From Micropterix aruncella (Eukaryota > Arthropoda > Insecta > Lepidoptera > Micropterigidae): a stretch of DNA of 64,000 nt. A program made the position numbers and the translations under genes. A model generated the notes under the pieces. It was not told the origin of the DNA and did no database searches. It worked only from the letters and a program-made list of their open reading frames with translations. Position 1 is the stretch's first letter; each line of letters begins with the position of its first letter. This document shows, one piece after another, positions 41,750 to 54,204 of the stretch. Location: assembly GCA_944548615.1 (NCBI GenBank), contig OX155954.1:4777924-4841923 (forward strand), in the 5' to 3' direction.

Positions 41750-43044
41750 TGATTATCTAAAATATAACGATAACTGTCAAGTAAGTAGGAAAAAAATCTA
41801 AGAAATTGACATTCGAAATTTAAATTCTAATCTGGTCTGTGGTATGGTATTACAACCATGAGCAATGTGGAGCTGAAGTAGTCCCTCCTGGGAGGAGATG
41901 ACGACAGCAGCAATATGGCTCATATTATTGGCCTTGCTCATACTATGACCCATGCTAATGTAGATATCTACAATACGAAAAAAATACGTTTCTGAGTATA
42001 AAAGCAAACTTAATTGGCTCCGTGAATAGGTGAACGTAGAAACCTGCATATTCTTTGCCTTCTTTATAACATCTCTCTGATTTAGTCCGAAAAAAATCAC
42101 TTATTTAGGAGGCCATGGTCTTCCACTCCGTTAGAGTCAGAATAGTAAAATTGGGATTACCGTTCTAAATTGTTCACTTTTACATATTCCTTCACCGTTA
42201 ATGCAGCTATACTATTAAACCAGTTTCCATGCAATATCAGAAACACATTAACGATTTCTTCTTTTCAAGTGTCTTTGAAAAATCATTTCATGCCCCTAAA
42301 TTCCTAGCTATCCTACGTCGATCTGATCCCATCTTACAAATTTATCTACGCCTGCTTCTTGCAAATATTATCTAAATCCGAAGTAATAAAAAATATGGTA
42401 TTTTTATTATTTGAGTATTTTTTGAGAGGAATGAAGTTTTTTATTGCTTTAATCTACTAAACTCTAAACACTTTCACTTTCCCGAAGGTTGGCTGTAAGC
42501 GATTGTAATTTAAGCAATGAGTACGCATGTTGTATATTTTGTCTTGAAATGTGCATTTAAAAAATACATCTATCTATCTATCTACCAGTGCCATTCCGGC
42601 TGACTCTAGCAAGAAACTTTTCATAGAAATTTAAAAAGACTGGTTGGACCTTTTATTACACTATAGCCGTTTACTACGTGCTTCGATATTGGTGGATCCT
42701 TAGAATTGGACAGAATCGAAGGTTCGGTTATTATAGAGTTGACATAGAGCAGAGACGGCAGTTTTAGAGCTAGCCCAAAATTGTGTTTGGACCTGAAGAG
42801 AATCGAAGGCTCAGCCAATTTGGCTAAGGACAACCATGATTTTAAACTACAGTTACAGCGTATCCAGACGTGACAGTTGGGTTTTGGTGGATTAATAAAT
42901 AAAAAATGGCCTTAGAAATGATAATTTAGGTAGTACCCTTTCCTCTGGCAAAATTCCGAATATGTATTGTAATTTAATTATCTTGTAGTATTTGTAAGTT
43001 TTGATAAATAGTTAAATGAAATATAGAATAGGTTCTAAAACACA
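41750..43044. other. Unassigned AT-rich sequence
   Basis: Short frames (41798-42100 minus, 42621-42833 minus) show no domain. A CTAT microsatellite lies at 42571-42584. Confidence 0.4.
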
Positions 43045-43263
43045 TCCTACTAATATTATAAACGCGAAAGTTTGTATGTATGTATGGATGTTTGTTACTC
43101 TTTCACGCAAAAACTACTGAATGGATTTTGATGAAACTTTACAATAATATAGCTTACACATCAGAATAACACATAGGCTATAATTTATAAAGATATATGG
43201 TTTTCTATCATCATTATCACAATTTTTCATCACCACGCGGGTGAAACCGCGGGGCGCAGCTAG
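43045..43263 (+). mobile_element. Complete non-autonomous Helitron (219 bp)
   Basis: The 5' end TCCTACTAATATTATAAACG follows an A. The 3' end has the hairpin CGCGG-GTGAAA-CCGCG (43236-43251) and CTAG at 43260-43263, followed by T. This is the widespread short lepidopteran Helitron type. It encodes nothing and would depend on an autonomous partner; its ends differ from those of the 6.2-kb Helitron here. Confidence 0.93.
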
Positions 43264-43450
43264 TTTACTATAATAATCTTTGGATATTAGTTGTGATTAT
43301 ATTTATTATTTTTATTAATATGTTTAACTACCTTTTTCGGAATTATTTTCCTTTAACTTTGGAATTACTTCTTCTGTTTAGCCCACATTGTTACTTAATC
43401 GATAGATCATATTTTTTAAAATTTATAGTTGATTTATTAACTGTGATTAT

Positions 43451-43735
43451 CTTATTATATTTCTGTTTTTATTTCAGTACCTATAATGTTTTATTGCCAG
43501 AGTTCTGATATATCTATGTATTATATGTATGTATGTATACGTACACTATGAATTAAGTGAAAGTATATTTAATTAGAAAAAAATACTGTACATCTTATTA
43601 TATTTCTGTTTTTATTTCAGTACCTATAATGTTTTATTGCCAGAGTTCTGATATATCTATGTATTATATGTATGTATGTATACGTACACTATGAATTAAG
43701 TGAAAGTATATTTAATTAGAAAAAAATACTGTACA
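43451..43735 (+). repeat. Exact 143-bp tandem duplication
   Basis: Unit 1 spans 43451-43593 and unit 2 43594-43735. I see no difference between them over the shared length. Each unit contains TTTCTGTTTTTATTTCAG followed by TACC, a good polypyrimidine tract and 3' splice acceptor, and a TATG/TGTA repeat. Confidence 0.92.
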
Positions 43736-43739
43736 CCCT

Positions 43740-45111
43740 ATAGGAAACCGTAGAGCACATAATGTAGTACCCATAATGTAATACCCATTTACGTTCTCAA
43801 TAAAAAAATATTAATAACAAACGAATTCATATTATAAATAAAGAAATCAACGGGGCCTTACTAAAAAATGTGGTGATGAGAGGAGGCAACACAGATATAC
43901 TGAAAATCAGAAAGGCGTGATTACATTCCTGACTTTTTGAGGTCAGGTGGTCGGAGAAGAAAAAAGGCGAGCATTGCTGCCCAACGTGGGTACTGGCCGT
44001 AATAACATCGTGATAGCGATAGAGGCAGGTGACCTTGCCGCAGATGAGTCCGTCGATTTTTAATGCTTGCCCTTGGATCGATTCCGTCCCCCGGCGTCGA
44101 ACCGTTCGTGTCCACGACTGCATCTCCTACCTCTCATCTACCACACCAAACCGCCCAGTCACGATGTAAAACGACTTGTCAACAAATCCATAGATGAGAC
44201 GTTTTATCTCCAGAATCCGCCATTTCATCTTACGTGAATCCTATTTTTAACACGCTTTTATTAGGTCGACCTGTATGTAACTATGTAATGGAATCTACGG
44301 TAACTAATTTAACCATCTTCCAAGGATCGTAGCGTCATGAAAATTGGCAGCTGTATGTAGTTCTGATGACAATACAATAATATGACACTGTCGAACTGAT
44401 CTGATGATGGAGTCGGAAGATATTAACTGGAACGTCATGATGGAACATCGTATCATAGCTGTGTTTGGACTTGTTAGAAAAGTCTTGGAATGAACCACGA
44501 TTAGGTTTCAAGGTCTGATGATGAAGCCGGAAGATAGGCATTTTTTGGTTTTTACGTGCATTTATAAAAGCGTGTTTTTAGTGTTTTTTTTTAACTATTA
44601 ATTTATTTTTCCACTAGTAAAAAGACTGTTATAGTGCATTATTTAAAAATCAACAATTCAATAAATGTTTTTAGTCTCACTTGCCAAGGCTGGGGGTTTA
44701 CCGAGTGATACTATTATTATCCAGATTATTCTACAACATTTTGAACATTTTTACACGACAGACCGTTTTAAATGGCAAACCAGGTTTCAGACAAAAACAT
44801 GGAAAACGTGTACGATATTGACGAAAAATATGTATGAAAATATGTATGACATTCTGTAATGTGCTATGCAAGTCAGAAGGCATTTTTAGGAGCCAATCAA
44901 CAGTGCCTTCTTTCTAGTATCTAGCTATCTAGCTAATTGACCATAGTTTGAGCAGTTCTTCGAATACAAATATCAAACATTTTTTGCAAGTTAGCAAAGC
45001 AGCTCCTTTTTTGTTGAGCGATTTGCTGTCTTCTTTTGGGACGGCTTTTTTACTAAAATAGATTGAACGTAATAAAAGATAATCATTTTTTGGAGCTATG
45101 GGTGCCATCTA
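43740..45111. other. Unassigned; block shared with 19.3 kb
   Basis: 44547-44611 repeats the block at 19289-19357 (GGTTTTTACGTGCATTTATA...GCGTGTTTTTAGTG). Frames at 43827-44123, 44304-44498 and 44665-44859 show no domain. Confidence 0.4.
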
Positions 45112-45305
45112 CAGTCCGCGCGCGAGCTCCGAGGAATCGGGGACTGGGAGAGCGGCCGGATTACGCCATCCACGACCGTCGCTTCATACCCTGTTCTCTC
45201 CCAGTACTAGTACTGGGAGAAAGCGGGGTGTGGAGCGACGGTCGGGGGCGGCGTAATCCGCCCACTTCGCCAGCTCCTGATTCTTCGGAGCTCGCGCGCG
45301 GACTG
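45112..45305. mobile_element. Complete GC-rich fold-back MITE with TA TSD (194 bp)
   Basis: TA at 45110-45111 and 45306-45307 flanks CAGTCCGCGCGCGAGCTCCG at the left and its inverse CGGAGCTCGCGCGCGGACTG at the right. The two arms, about 95 bp each, meet at AGTACTAGTACT, so almost the whole element is one palindrome. The TA target fits a Tc1/mariner-type mobiliser. Relative of 943-1126. Confidence 0.88.
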
Positions 45306-46039
45306 TACACGTAGCTTTTCTAGTAAAATCCTGGTTGCCAAATTGTAGTACGACGTTGAGCAATCTAATACGCTATATAATCAATGGTCTGGGTTGCTGG
45401 AGCCTGGATCTCAGGCAACTTGTACATTTATGAAATATTACTGATTATATACAGAAAGGTAAGAGCTCAAATTGCAGTCAAGAGGAACGCCTTTAAAAAA
45501 AGAGGGGGGGGGGGGGAGAAATATTCCTCATCCGTGTAATCATGGAATGTAATTGGTTTTATGAACGCGCTGCGTTGGTGTGCTTTGGGGTGCGGATAAA
45601 AATTATCCTCAAAACTGGTCCGGGTTCGGCGCCGGAATAAAAAACGCGGGCGGAGCGTATTTTCGAAGCGGACGCGAGAACTAATTTCGGGAAGCGAACC
45701 GAAAAATTCTTGAGTGACGTGACTTCGGCGCGATGCCGCGAGGTGGTTAGGTTAGAACGTGCCACGGCCCAAACCGAGTGGATTGTGCATAGAGAGATGT
45801 ATAGTCTGTAAGTAAACAACGTAAAATTTCAATTTTGGTGTTTGCTCAAGGTTTAATTGAGGACCATTTTCTCAAAAAAATCTTTTCATTTATACAGGTG
45901 AACATGTTTATTCATAAAACGTTTCCTAAGAATTAAATTTAAACTAAACAAATAATAGTAAGCTCTAAAGTCAAATATTAATAAACCTGAGAGCAAACTG
46001 ATCATTATAAATACGTCATATTTAATATCTTAATTATAC
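45306..46039. other. Unassigned; G-run and CpG-rich patch
   Basis: A 14-G run lies near 45505-45518. The patch 45550-45780 is CpG-rich and unique, with a minus-strand frame (45559-45819) that shows no domain. Confidence 0.35.
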
Positions 46040-46600
46040 CAGAAAATATTAAAAAGAATAAAAAACACGACTGTCGTTACAGAAAGTGAGCTATTGTATT
46101 TATAATTATTTTTATCACTGTTTTTTAATGAAATATTTGTAGTTTATGTATTTATCCATATAGATACATGCATATTTCCGGAATGTACTCAATCAGACCT
46201 TTCATTTGACACTAAACACGATATATTTATGTTACTTTATTGACATTTGGACATTTAGACAACTACTTTTACTTGATATTTGGACAGTTAAAGTGCACTA
46301 TGACACTCGGGATGACATAACGATTCTAACAATACCATACACTTCTAAATCGGTTTAAGCGTTTAGAAGTTATAGTGGAATAAAGAAACGGAAAATATAC
46401 ATAGATGTTGAACACATTAACTCCATTTTTGTTGAGCAGTTGTGTAAGAAAAGCGAGCTTTTATCAAAACAATACTTTTGGAGATGACTTTTGGGAATGA
46501 CGCTTTGACAAAATCTTCCATAGTAATTTCAACACTGACAATTTTATAATAATTGATTCTTCGACTCTTGACATTTCATAGAGAAATGTCATAGAGATGA
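46040..46600 (+). repeat. Rep-Y, copy 3
   Basis: Uninterrupted copy: ACACGACTGTCGTTACAGAA, GAAATATTTGTAGTTTATGT, TGACACTAAACACGATATAT, TTATAGTGGAATAAAGAAAC and TTTTGTTGAGCAGTTGTGTA, continuing through ACAATACTTTTGGAG and TCTTCCATAGTAATTTCAAC, which are also in copy 4. Confidence 0.82.
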
Positions 46601-47681
<1,081 letters not shown>

Positions 47682-47694
47682 GCAATTTTCACAT

Positions 47695-48054
47695 AGTCAT
47701 AAGGTTTCTAATGAACATGCCAATTGGTCATTTCGAGAGTGGTTGACGACAGGTCAACATCCACCCCCGATGCTTAGGAGAAAGTAAATTTCCAGTCTCC
47801 ACACTCCTTCAGTAATTAATCAGAGTGCACAACAGATTGGCTGACGCTGCAAGGTACGCAAACTGTCCAGTAGCGCCGGGAGGCGTTCGTCTAGGGGAGA
47901 CGGATCTACCAGCCGCGAGGCCTGAGACGCGAGAATCCTACCCGGGATAGTCCTCCACACGAGGAGGCTACTGAATGGGAGCTGAATCGTGAGTTGGACC
48001 GACCCGGAAACACAGTGGATCTTATGGCCCAAGCTGCACGAAACCGTTCGCTAC
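47695..48054 (-). repeat. Rep-X, partial copy beside the AT tract
   Basis: CAATTGGTCATTTCGAGAG, GGTCAACATCCACCCCCGAT, AGAGTGCACAACAGATTGGC, CCGCGAGGCCTGAGACGCG, TGAATCGTGAGTTGGACCGA and ATGGCCCAAGCTGCACGAAA follow the family consensus. This is the same end subtype as 15092 and 39402. Confidence 0.78.
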
Positions 48055-48096
48055 CTCGATCACCTGCACATGCAATGACATGTGCAGGTGATCGAG
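48055..48096. repeat. Perfect 18-bp hairpin at the Rep-X end
   Basis: CTCGATCACCTGCACATG (48055-48072) and its exact inverse CATGTGCAGGTGATCGAG (48079-48096) are separated by CAATGA. The hairpin starts one base after Rep-X ends. Confidence 0.93.
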
Positions 48097-48880
48097 ATTA
48101 TTTTAAAATGGAGACTGGTGGTAGTGCCTCCTAATCAGACTCAAATATATTTATGTTTTTGTAAAGCGGGTCTGTGGCAGTATTTTGAGGGTCAATGCAG
48201 GATGAAATTATAGTGGAGACGAGGGGGAAGGGAGAGGAGGAGAGGCACACAAAACCAAGACGAGATAGGACGCAATAAAAGAGAGGGAGAAAAAACAAGA
48301 ACGAAAGTAAGAGATGCCATGCTAGGTTACGCATTCGGCGCCACGGTCAGAGTTTTAAATCCGGGATAAAACGAGAATATCTTGAGTACATAAATGTTGT
48401 AGGTAATAGAGGGATTATTTATTTATTTATCCTACAAACTTCATCTTCAGACATTTTGTATTAATTTAAATTCTATGGCCATCCTATTTCGATGTGTTTT
48501 TATTGAATATATTTAATTTTACCTTACCTTACATTACCTCTTTTACACTTTGTTAGTTTTTTTTTGTTTTATTTTAATTCTATATGTGCGCACATAAACA
48601 AATCATCGCCATACATGAAGTTTATCTTAGTACGGGCTACGGCTTAGTTAGGTAGATTCTGCAATGAAATTTTTTAAAGGAATAAATTATTATTATTCAT
48701 CCGGGGTGTTCCGAAAATCAGTCTGTGAATAAGAACATGTGACTTCATAGCGTGGTACTTTTGCATATATATTTACTTTGATATGTAACAATGTCAATTC
48801 GCAGCTCTGTGTTGAGTTCTTATGTGAAAATAAATAAATAACGGGAAAAACCATATAATATATAACCAATTTAATTTTAT
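48097..48880. other. AT-rich; probable LINE 3' end near 48.6 kb
   Basis: TACGGGCTACGGCTTAGTTA followed by GGAATAAATTATTATTATTC (48635-48697) resembles a LINE 3' end with an ATT tail on the plus strand. No coding remnant is seen upstream. Confidence 0.35.
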
Positions 48881-49065
48881 AAAATCGAAGACTAATCGTG
48901 GTTGTTTGACATTATAAATAAGATAAAAACGAATTTACCGCATGAAGTTTGAAGAATATGAAGACATTCTACCTGACCGTCTACCCTGGACAACGGCGGT
49001 TGCAACCTCGCCAAAGCGTCGGGTGTTACAAACTTCAGGCGTTAAATTCGTTTTTATATTATTTA
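48881..49065. repeat. Inverted-repeat element Rep-W, copy 1
   Basis: Starts AAAATCGAAGACTAATCGTG. Internal arms ATAAAAACGAATTTACCGCA (from 48923) and the inverse ending near 49058 match at 27 of 29 positions. It shares its start and arms with the small insertion at 51185-51324. Confidence 0.7.
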
Positions 49066-49909
49066 TTAATTTAATTTTGTCGCTAAAATGTCGCAAGTTC
49101 ATGATGACGTCGCGGATAACACATTATTTTACTTTATTGCATAACCTTCCCACGTGATATTTTACTCTAATCATTGATAAATTTCAATGTTGCCGATTTG
49201 AGTTACTATTTGGTTGACTGTTCTTCGATTGGTTGATAGGCTGTCCGTGATTCCCTGCTACTGCAGCTGGGCAGACCGTGCAACGACCGGTTCAACACAT
49301 CGAAAATTGGACCGCTGCGTTGTTGGTACAAAAAAGAAGGATTCGTTGCGTGGTGCTGGAATGCGATCAACCACCTGCAAGAGTAAGGGCAGGTGTACAG
49401 TCCGCCAAAAAACGAGGGACATTATTGAGACTATCGATTACTGTACCTGGTGTATCATTGAAACGGGAGGTATCCTTGGTTCAATGGGGGTGCATTTATT
49501 TATTTATTATATTTTATTTGGTAAACAAACAGCGTTAACAAGTAACGACAGTCACAAAAGATACAAAATAGTATTATGACTAATGAAATGTTTACTGTAT
49601 TCGTCGTTAAATCTCCGTTAATTACACATAGTGGTTTATTAGTGAATTTATTACTTGAGAGAAAAGAGAAAAACAAAAAAATAAATGTAAGCGATGCGAA
49701 ACAAACATAAGTGAGATTTTCGTAGTAGTTATTTTTAGTAATTTTTTCCTACTAAAACTACTATCGATCTTTAGTATGCAAATGGAGTGGCACCCCAGAC
49801 AATGTCAAGTTTTTAACATACTCACCCTAACCTTTCGTGTACTTGCATTACGATCTCAGGAAAATCTATTACTGGCTATACCTCAGCATTTTACAACTTT
49901 CATGTCAAA
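49066..49909. other. Unassigned sequence
   Basis: Overlapping frames at 49214-49579 and 49278-49538 show no domain. No repeat is recognised. Confidence 0.4.
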
Positions 49910-50505
49910 GTCATTTGCAGTGCAGGCGGCCCGAATATGAAACCGGGAAAGGTAACCAGCGGGCAGCCTCTCACCCTGGCTACCAGTTTGGATGGATATC
50001 TCCGTCTGGAATTAACCCTCAGGATACCTCCTACCTCCTGACTGGTTACAGGATCGAGGTCGCTTGCGCAGTGTCCCTTATGTCCGCACTTTCCCTTGTG
50101 AAGCGGTGATACGGTGTCTACCGAATCTATCGCGGACCAGGGCATCCTTTGCCCAGCTTATTCACCCGGGATCGGGTGACCGAATGGTCGTTCAAAAGCA
50201 GTTGCGATAAGATTCACAACCACCCCCGCTCTATAGGAAACATTACTGTTTCCAGACTCCTCCGGCTCTTAGTCGGAGTGCACAATAGATTGGCTAGGGC
50301 CGCAGGGTGCCAAAACAGTCCAGGAGCGCCCGAAGGTTGACTCCTAGGGGATACTGGCCCGCAGGCCAGCGTCCCTGGCTCACCCTTCTGCGTGCCGGAT
50401 GGGTGTTGACCTGTGAGTGTGACCGACCCTGAACAAATGGGTCTTCGTGGCCAATTAACTCCAACAGGGCCCATTATCTCCCCGCCCCTGAGACAATTTG
50501 ATCAG
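49910..50505 (-). repeat. Rep-X, near full-length copy
   Basis: The inverse of copy A: CTACCAGTTTGGATGGATAT, TCGAGGTCGCTTGCGCAGTG, GAATCTATCGCGGACCAGGG, GGAGTGCACAATAGATTGGC, GGATGGGTGTTGACCTGTGA and GGGCCCATTATCTCC. The right end matches the CAGTCGGGCC-type subtype of copy A. The initial GTCGAC block is missing. Confidence 0.78.
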
Positions 50506-50935
50506 GATTTAAAAATCTATTAGGAGACATTTACTTAACGTATGACCCCCCCCCCTTCCGCCCCGGTCTCCTAGCTTGTCATTATATTTTATTCCCTCCT
50601 TCGATATTGATTTGACTTATGTTAATAATTGCTTTATTTTCTTTATTATGTTTATTAGGTAATTATACTCATTTATTATGACCACTACTTTACAATAAAT
50701 TACACTTGTAATATATTAATATGCCAACATTTAGTCACATTATAACCCTGCCGGTATGGTCGTAAGATATTGCCGCTTGACATTAGGCCCACCTTGTACT
50801 CTATTGTGTATGCAATAAAGTTTTTCAAACAATTTAAAGAAATAACGCAATAAGTACATGAGACATATATTTCCAAAGCTGTATGTGACAAGTCCAAACG
50901 GGAGCAGGTCACCACAAAAGCGAGAAGTACGATGG
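50506..50935. other. Unassigned AT-rich sequence
   Basis: A C-run (about 50546-50556) near the left edge; otherwise nothing is recognised. Confidence 0.4.
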
Positions 50936-51620
50936 GTTTCAACAAGTAAATATATTAAAAGCAATAAAAAACACGATTGCCGTCACAAAAAGTAAACTGC
51001 TCTATATATTAAAATATTTTTGAACGTTTTTTTAATGAAATATTTGTGGTTTATGTATTTATCCATATATATATACGTATATAATTTCGGAATGTTCTCA
51101 ATCAGATCTTTCATACACGATATATTTATTGTAATTCATTGAAATTTGTAGATTTGGACATTTAGACAACTATTTACTTGATATAAAATCGAAGACTATC
51201 GCGGTTTTTTGACATTATAAATAGGATAGAAAACGAAATTACCGCGTGAATGGGGATAGAAACGAATTTACCGCGTAACAGGGTCCTACAAATTTCACGC
51301 GGTAAATTCGTTTTCTATCCTAATTATTTACTTGATATTTAGACAGTTAAGTTACCTTGTCACACTCGGGAGGACGTAACAATTCTAACAATATTACACA
51401 CGTCCAATCGTTTAGAAGTCACGTTGGAATAAAGAAACGGAAAACAAACATAGATGAACCATGAACACATTACACTCCTTTTTTGTTAGGCAGCCGTGTA
51501 AAAATAAAGAGTTTTTATCAAAACAATACTTTTGGAGTTGATGAATCGCTTTGAAAAAATCTTCCATAGTAATTTCAACATTGACAATTTTATAATATAA
51601 TTGATTCTTCGACTCTTATA
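50936..51620 (+). repeat. Rep-Y, copy 4, with a small insertion
   Basis: ACACGATTGCCGTCACAAAA, GAAATATTTGTGGTTTATGT, CTTTTTTGTTAGGCAGCCGT and TCTTCCATAGTAATTTCAAC match the other copies. Between 51185 and 51324 a Rep-W-related segment is inserted. Confidence 0.82.
51185..51324. mobile_element. Rep-W insertion with a 14-bp TSD (140 bp)
   Basis: TATTTACTTGATAT at 51171-51184 is repeated exactly at 51325-51338. The insert starts AAAATCGAAGACTATCGCGG and contains AGGATAGAAAACGAAATTAC and the inverse GTAAATTCGTTTTCTATCCT as arms. A 14-bp duplication is longer than usual for cut-and-paste transposons and resembles retroposition. Confidence 0.82.
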
Positions 51621-51829
51621 CAAGAACAATGACTTCAGTATCTTAGTAGGGTTTCTTTATTTTTATATCCTAATATGTTTACGTTAATATCTTCGCTAAT
51701 ACCATAAAAAATAGAACAGAACCAAAAATTACATAGAAACAAGTCTCACAACCAAAGATTATCTATGGATGATGTATCAATTAAAAAAACTCAAATCTGG
51801 CGCCTGCTAAAAGTAATTATAGATGAGGT
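51621..51829. other. Unassigned sequence between Rep-Y copies
   Basis: AT-rich, nothing recognised. Confidence 0.4.
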
Positions 51830-52000
51830 ACCCTATGACACTTGGGATAACCTAACAGTTCTAACAATAATACATACCTACTTCTAAATTGGTTCGAGTG
51901 TTTAGAAGTTATAGCAGAATAATGAAATGGAAAACACATATAAATGAACCCTGAACACATTACACTCCTTTTATATTGGGCAGTAGTGTAAAAATTGATG
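51830..52000 (+). repeat. Rep-Y, copy 5 (right half only)
   Basis: GAGGTACCCTATGACACTTG, AGTTATAGCAGAATAATGAA and ACATTACACTCCTTTTATAT match the right half of Rep-Y. Confidence 0.75.
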
Positions 52001-53344
52001 GAGTTTCAGACCCTCCATATTTTATCCACAGCTGCGAACGTGCATGTATTTATTTCCTCTGCGGTACTTACCCTTAACATAATAAAATAACATCAGTAGG
52101 ACATCTCGAAACCGTTTTCGAAATAAGTAACTTACGCATCGCGGAACCACCAGGGTTTGCCACAACAAATACACAATAGACAAGTTGTGATCCCATTAAA
52201 GCAAAAATGCAATTCTTGCAAAAAATGCAATTGCTGACTTTGTGTGACAGCATTCATCACTTGTTGCATGTTTTCAAAATACCTACATTTTAGTAAGTTA
52301 AAGTAGGTACTTAACAAAAACGCATCTACCTACCTACCTACGCACTTACATACCTATGCACCTACTTCTTACCTAGACACACACTTACCTACGCAAATGA
52401 ACAATAAACGTTACCTCGTAAATGTAATTTCTGATAGTCTGATAGGTTGCATTACAGCCTGTACAGAAAACATTCCACTTTTGTATACTTAACTGTCGCG
52501 CGACAGCCCTGACTGGCTAGCACCGAGGCTTGAGCACTCGAGTCAACGGGCGCTTGATGAGTGCGAAATCGGTGCGTAATATGGAGATATTATACTGTTC
52601 ATATTTTACTATGCCCTTAATAATAATTAGACCCCACTTAGTGGCTGCAGAAAGCGCATAAAAAACAAAAAAGATAATGCAGAAAAATCACTGCGGTTTC
52701 TATATAATGCGATACCGACAACCGGCAACAGGCAACACCACAGAGCGAATTAAATGCGGTCGATTTTTTGCGCAAACAAAACGATAGCTCTCGCTACCGC
52801 AACACGACCTGCGCATAACGCACAAGGCAGGTAGGATACGATCTTTCACCACATAAGACCATTGCGTATTAGCGTTTTGGATTGCTCAATGCCGTACTAC
52901 GTTTTGGCACTTAGAGGTTTAACGATATTGAGGATACGCGTATGCTGAGACGCAGGCGACGCAGGTCCAGGAAGCGCAAGGCAGACCAGATGTTGTATAG
53001 TATGAACTTACTGAGAAGCGCGTACGGTGCTGCGCAGACATGTGCAACGCAGATCTGTGTCTATAATAACCTGCTCTGCACCTCGATGTAGTGCCGGCAC
53101 AGATTTCTGCGCGACATGTGCAGGGCGATACGTGTTTTTAGCTAGATTTCATAATTTTGCTGCAAAAATGACGGAACATTTAATTGAATTACGAGTAGTT
53201 CGTTGTGAGCCTTGTTGTATGATACAAGTCATCCAGATTATTCAAAAAAGACATTTAAAGAGTTATTGTTGGCGAGATTTGCATCCTTCCTTGTGAATTT
53301 CATCACGTATAAATTAAAATGTTGTGATCATAATCAAATTGAGT
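52001..53344. other. Unassigned; CTAC microsatellite
   Basis: A degenerate CTAC/TACC repeat runs 52322-52395. The frame at 53027-53296 (ending HLKSYCWRDLHPSL) shows no recognised domain. 52500-52840 is moderately GC-rich. Confidence 0.4.
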
Positions 53345-53470
53345 TGAATAGAATAACTTTATTGTGCTAGAAAAACGTTACCTAATGAATATTACACTGG
53401 TTTTATAAACAAGACAATTTATGCAATAATGGCGAACTTATCGCTAAGCATTTTTTCAGATAATCACTTT
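53345..53470 (-). mobile_element. LINE 3' tail fragment
   Basis: GAATAGAATAACTTTATTGT, AATGAATATTACACTGGTTT and AATGGCGAACTTATCGCTAA are the inverse of the LINE 3' end at 15149-15287 and match 7563-7660 in the same orientation. Confidence 0.75.
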
Positions 53471-53744
53471 TCCAAATAGTTTTTCTACGCTTTGACAAAC
53501 TGTAAAGTATCAACAACTCATTAATTTCATAATCAGACTCTGGCTAAGTTATTTCACTCGTCAACTCGAAAACTGTCTATTCTTTGCACTAGCTAGAACG
53601 TGCATAAATGCATCTGTGTCCTTTAGCTGCGTCGCAGCCACGGAGCAGCTAACCAGGTCGCATCATACGCTCGTGGCCTATGTCTGCCTCAACTGCCTTG
53701 CAAAATCTGTCTTATGCCATCATACTTCACCTGGCCCCACCAAC
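53471..53744. other. Unassigned sequence
   Basis: No gene or repeat is recognised. Confidence 0.4.
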
Positions 53745-54200
53745 GATCAGCCTGATCGTTTTGTCTCCCGTGAGGTGAGCGTAGAAGACTTTGGGACAAA
53801 ACAGTCCACTGTCTAGTTACGCCACTCGCCCGTAAGAAGCAAACGCTTTACCGCGAGACACTGGGTTTGAACTTAGCGGGCGGCCTCGCGCCGTTACTAC
53901 CAGTTTCGGACAGATTTCTCCGGCCTCCCGACTAGTTACGGGTCCGAGGTCGCTTGCGCGGTCCTCTCCCTTACGTAACGGTGATTAGGCATCTACTGAA
54001 TCTATCGCATCGCAACCCACGGCGTCCATTGCCCGCCTACCACTCGGGATAGGGTGGCCGAAATGGCCGTTTCAAGAGCGGTTGCCGTAAGGTTAACAAC
54101 AACCCCGCTATATAAGAAACAAAGCCGCTTCCAGGCTTCCCGGTTATCATCCGGAATGCACAGTCAATTGGCTGACGCCGCACGGTGCGCAAACCATCTG
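53745..54200 (-). repeat. Rep-X, partial copy abutting a mariner relic
   Basis: TCGTTTTGTCTCCCGTGAGG, TGAGCGTAGAAGACTTTGGG, TACGGGTCCGAGGTCGCTTG, CGGTTGCCGTAAGGTTAACA and GGCTGACGCCGCACGGTGCG follow the consensus. It ends at GCGCAAACC, where mariner sequence begins. Confidence 0.8.
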
Positions 54201-54204
54201 CTTC

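Noticed and set aside
42571..42584. CRISPR-like or other array from short tandem repeats
   Set aside because: These and the TTTA, GATG and CTAC tracts are microsatellites or LINE tails; no repeat-spacer structure exists in the window.
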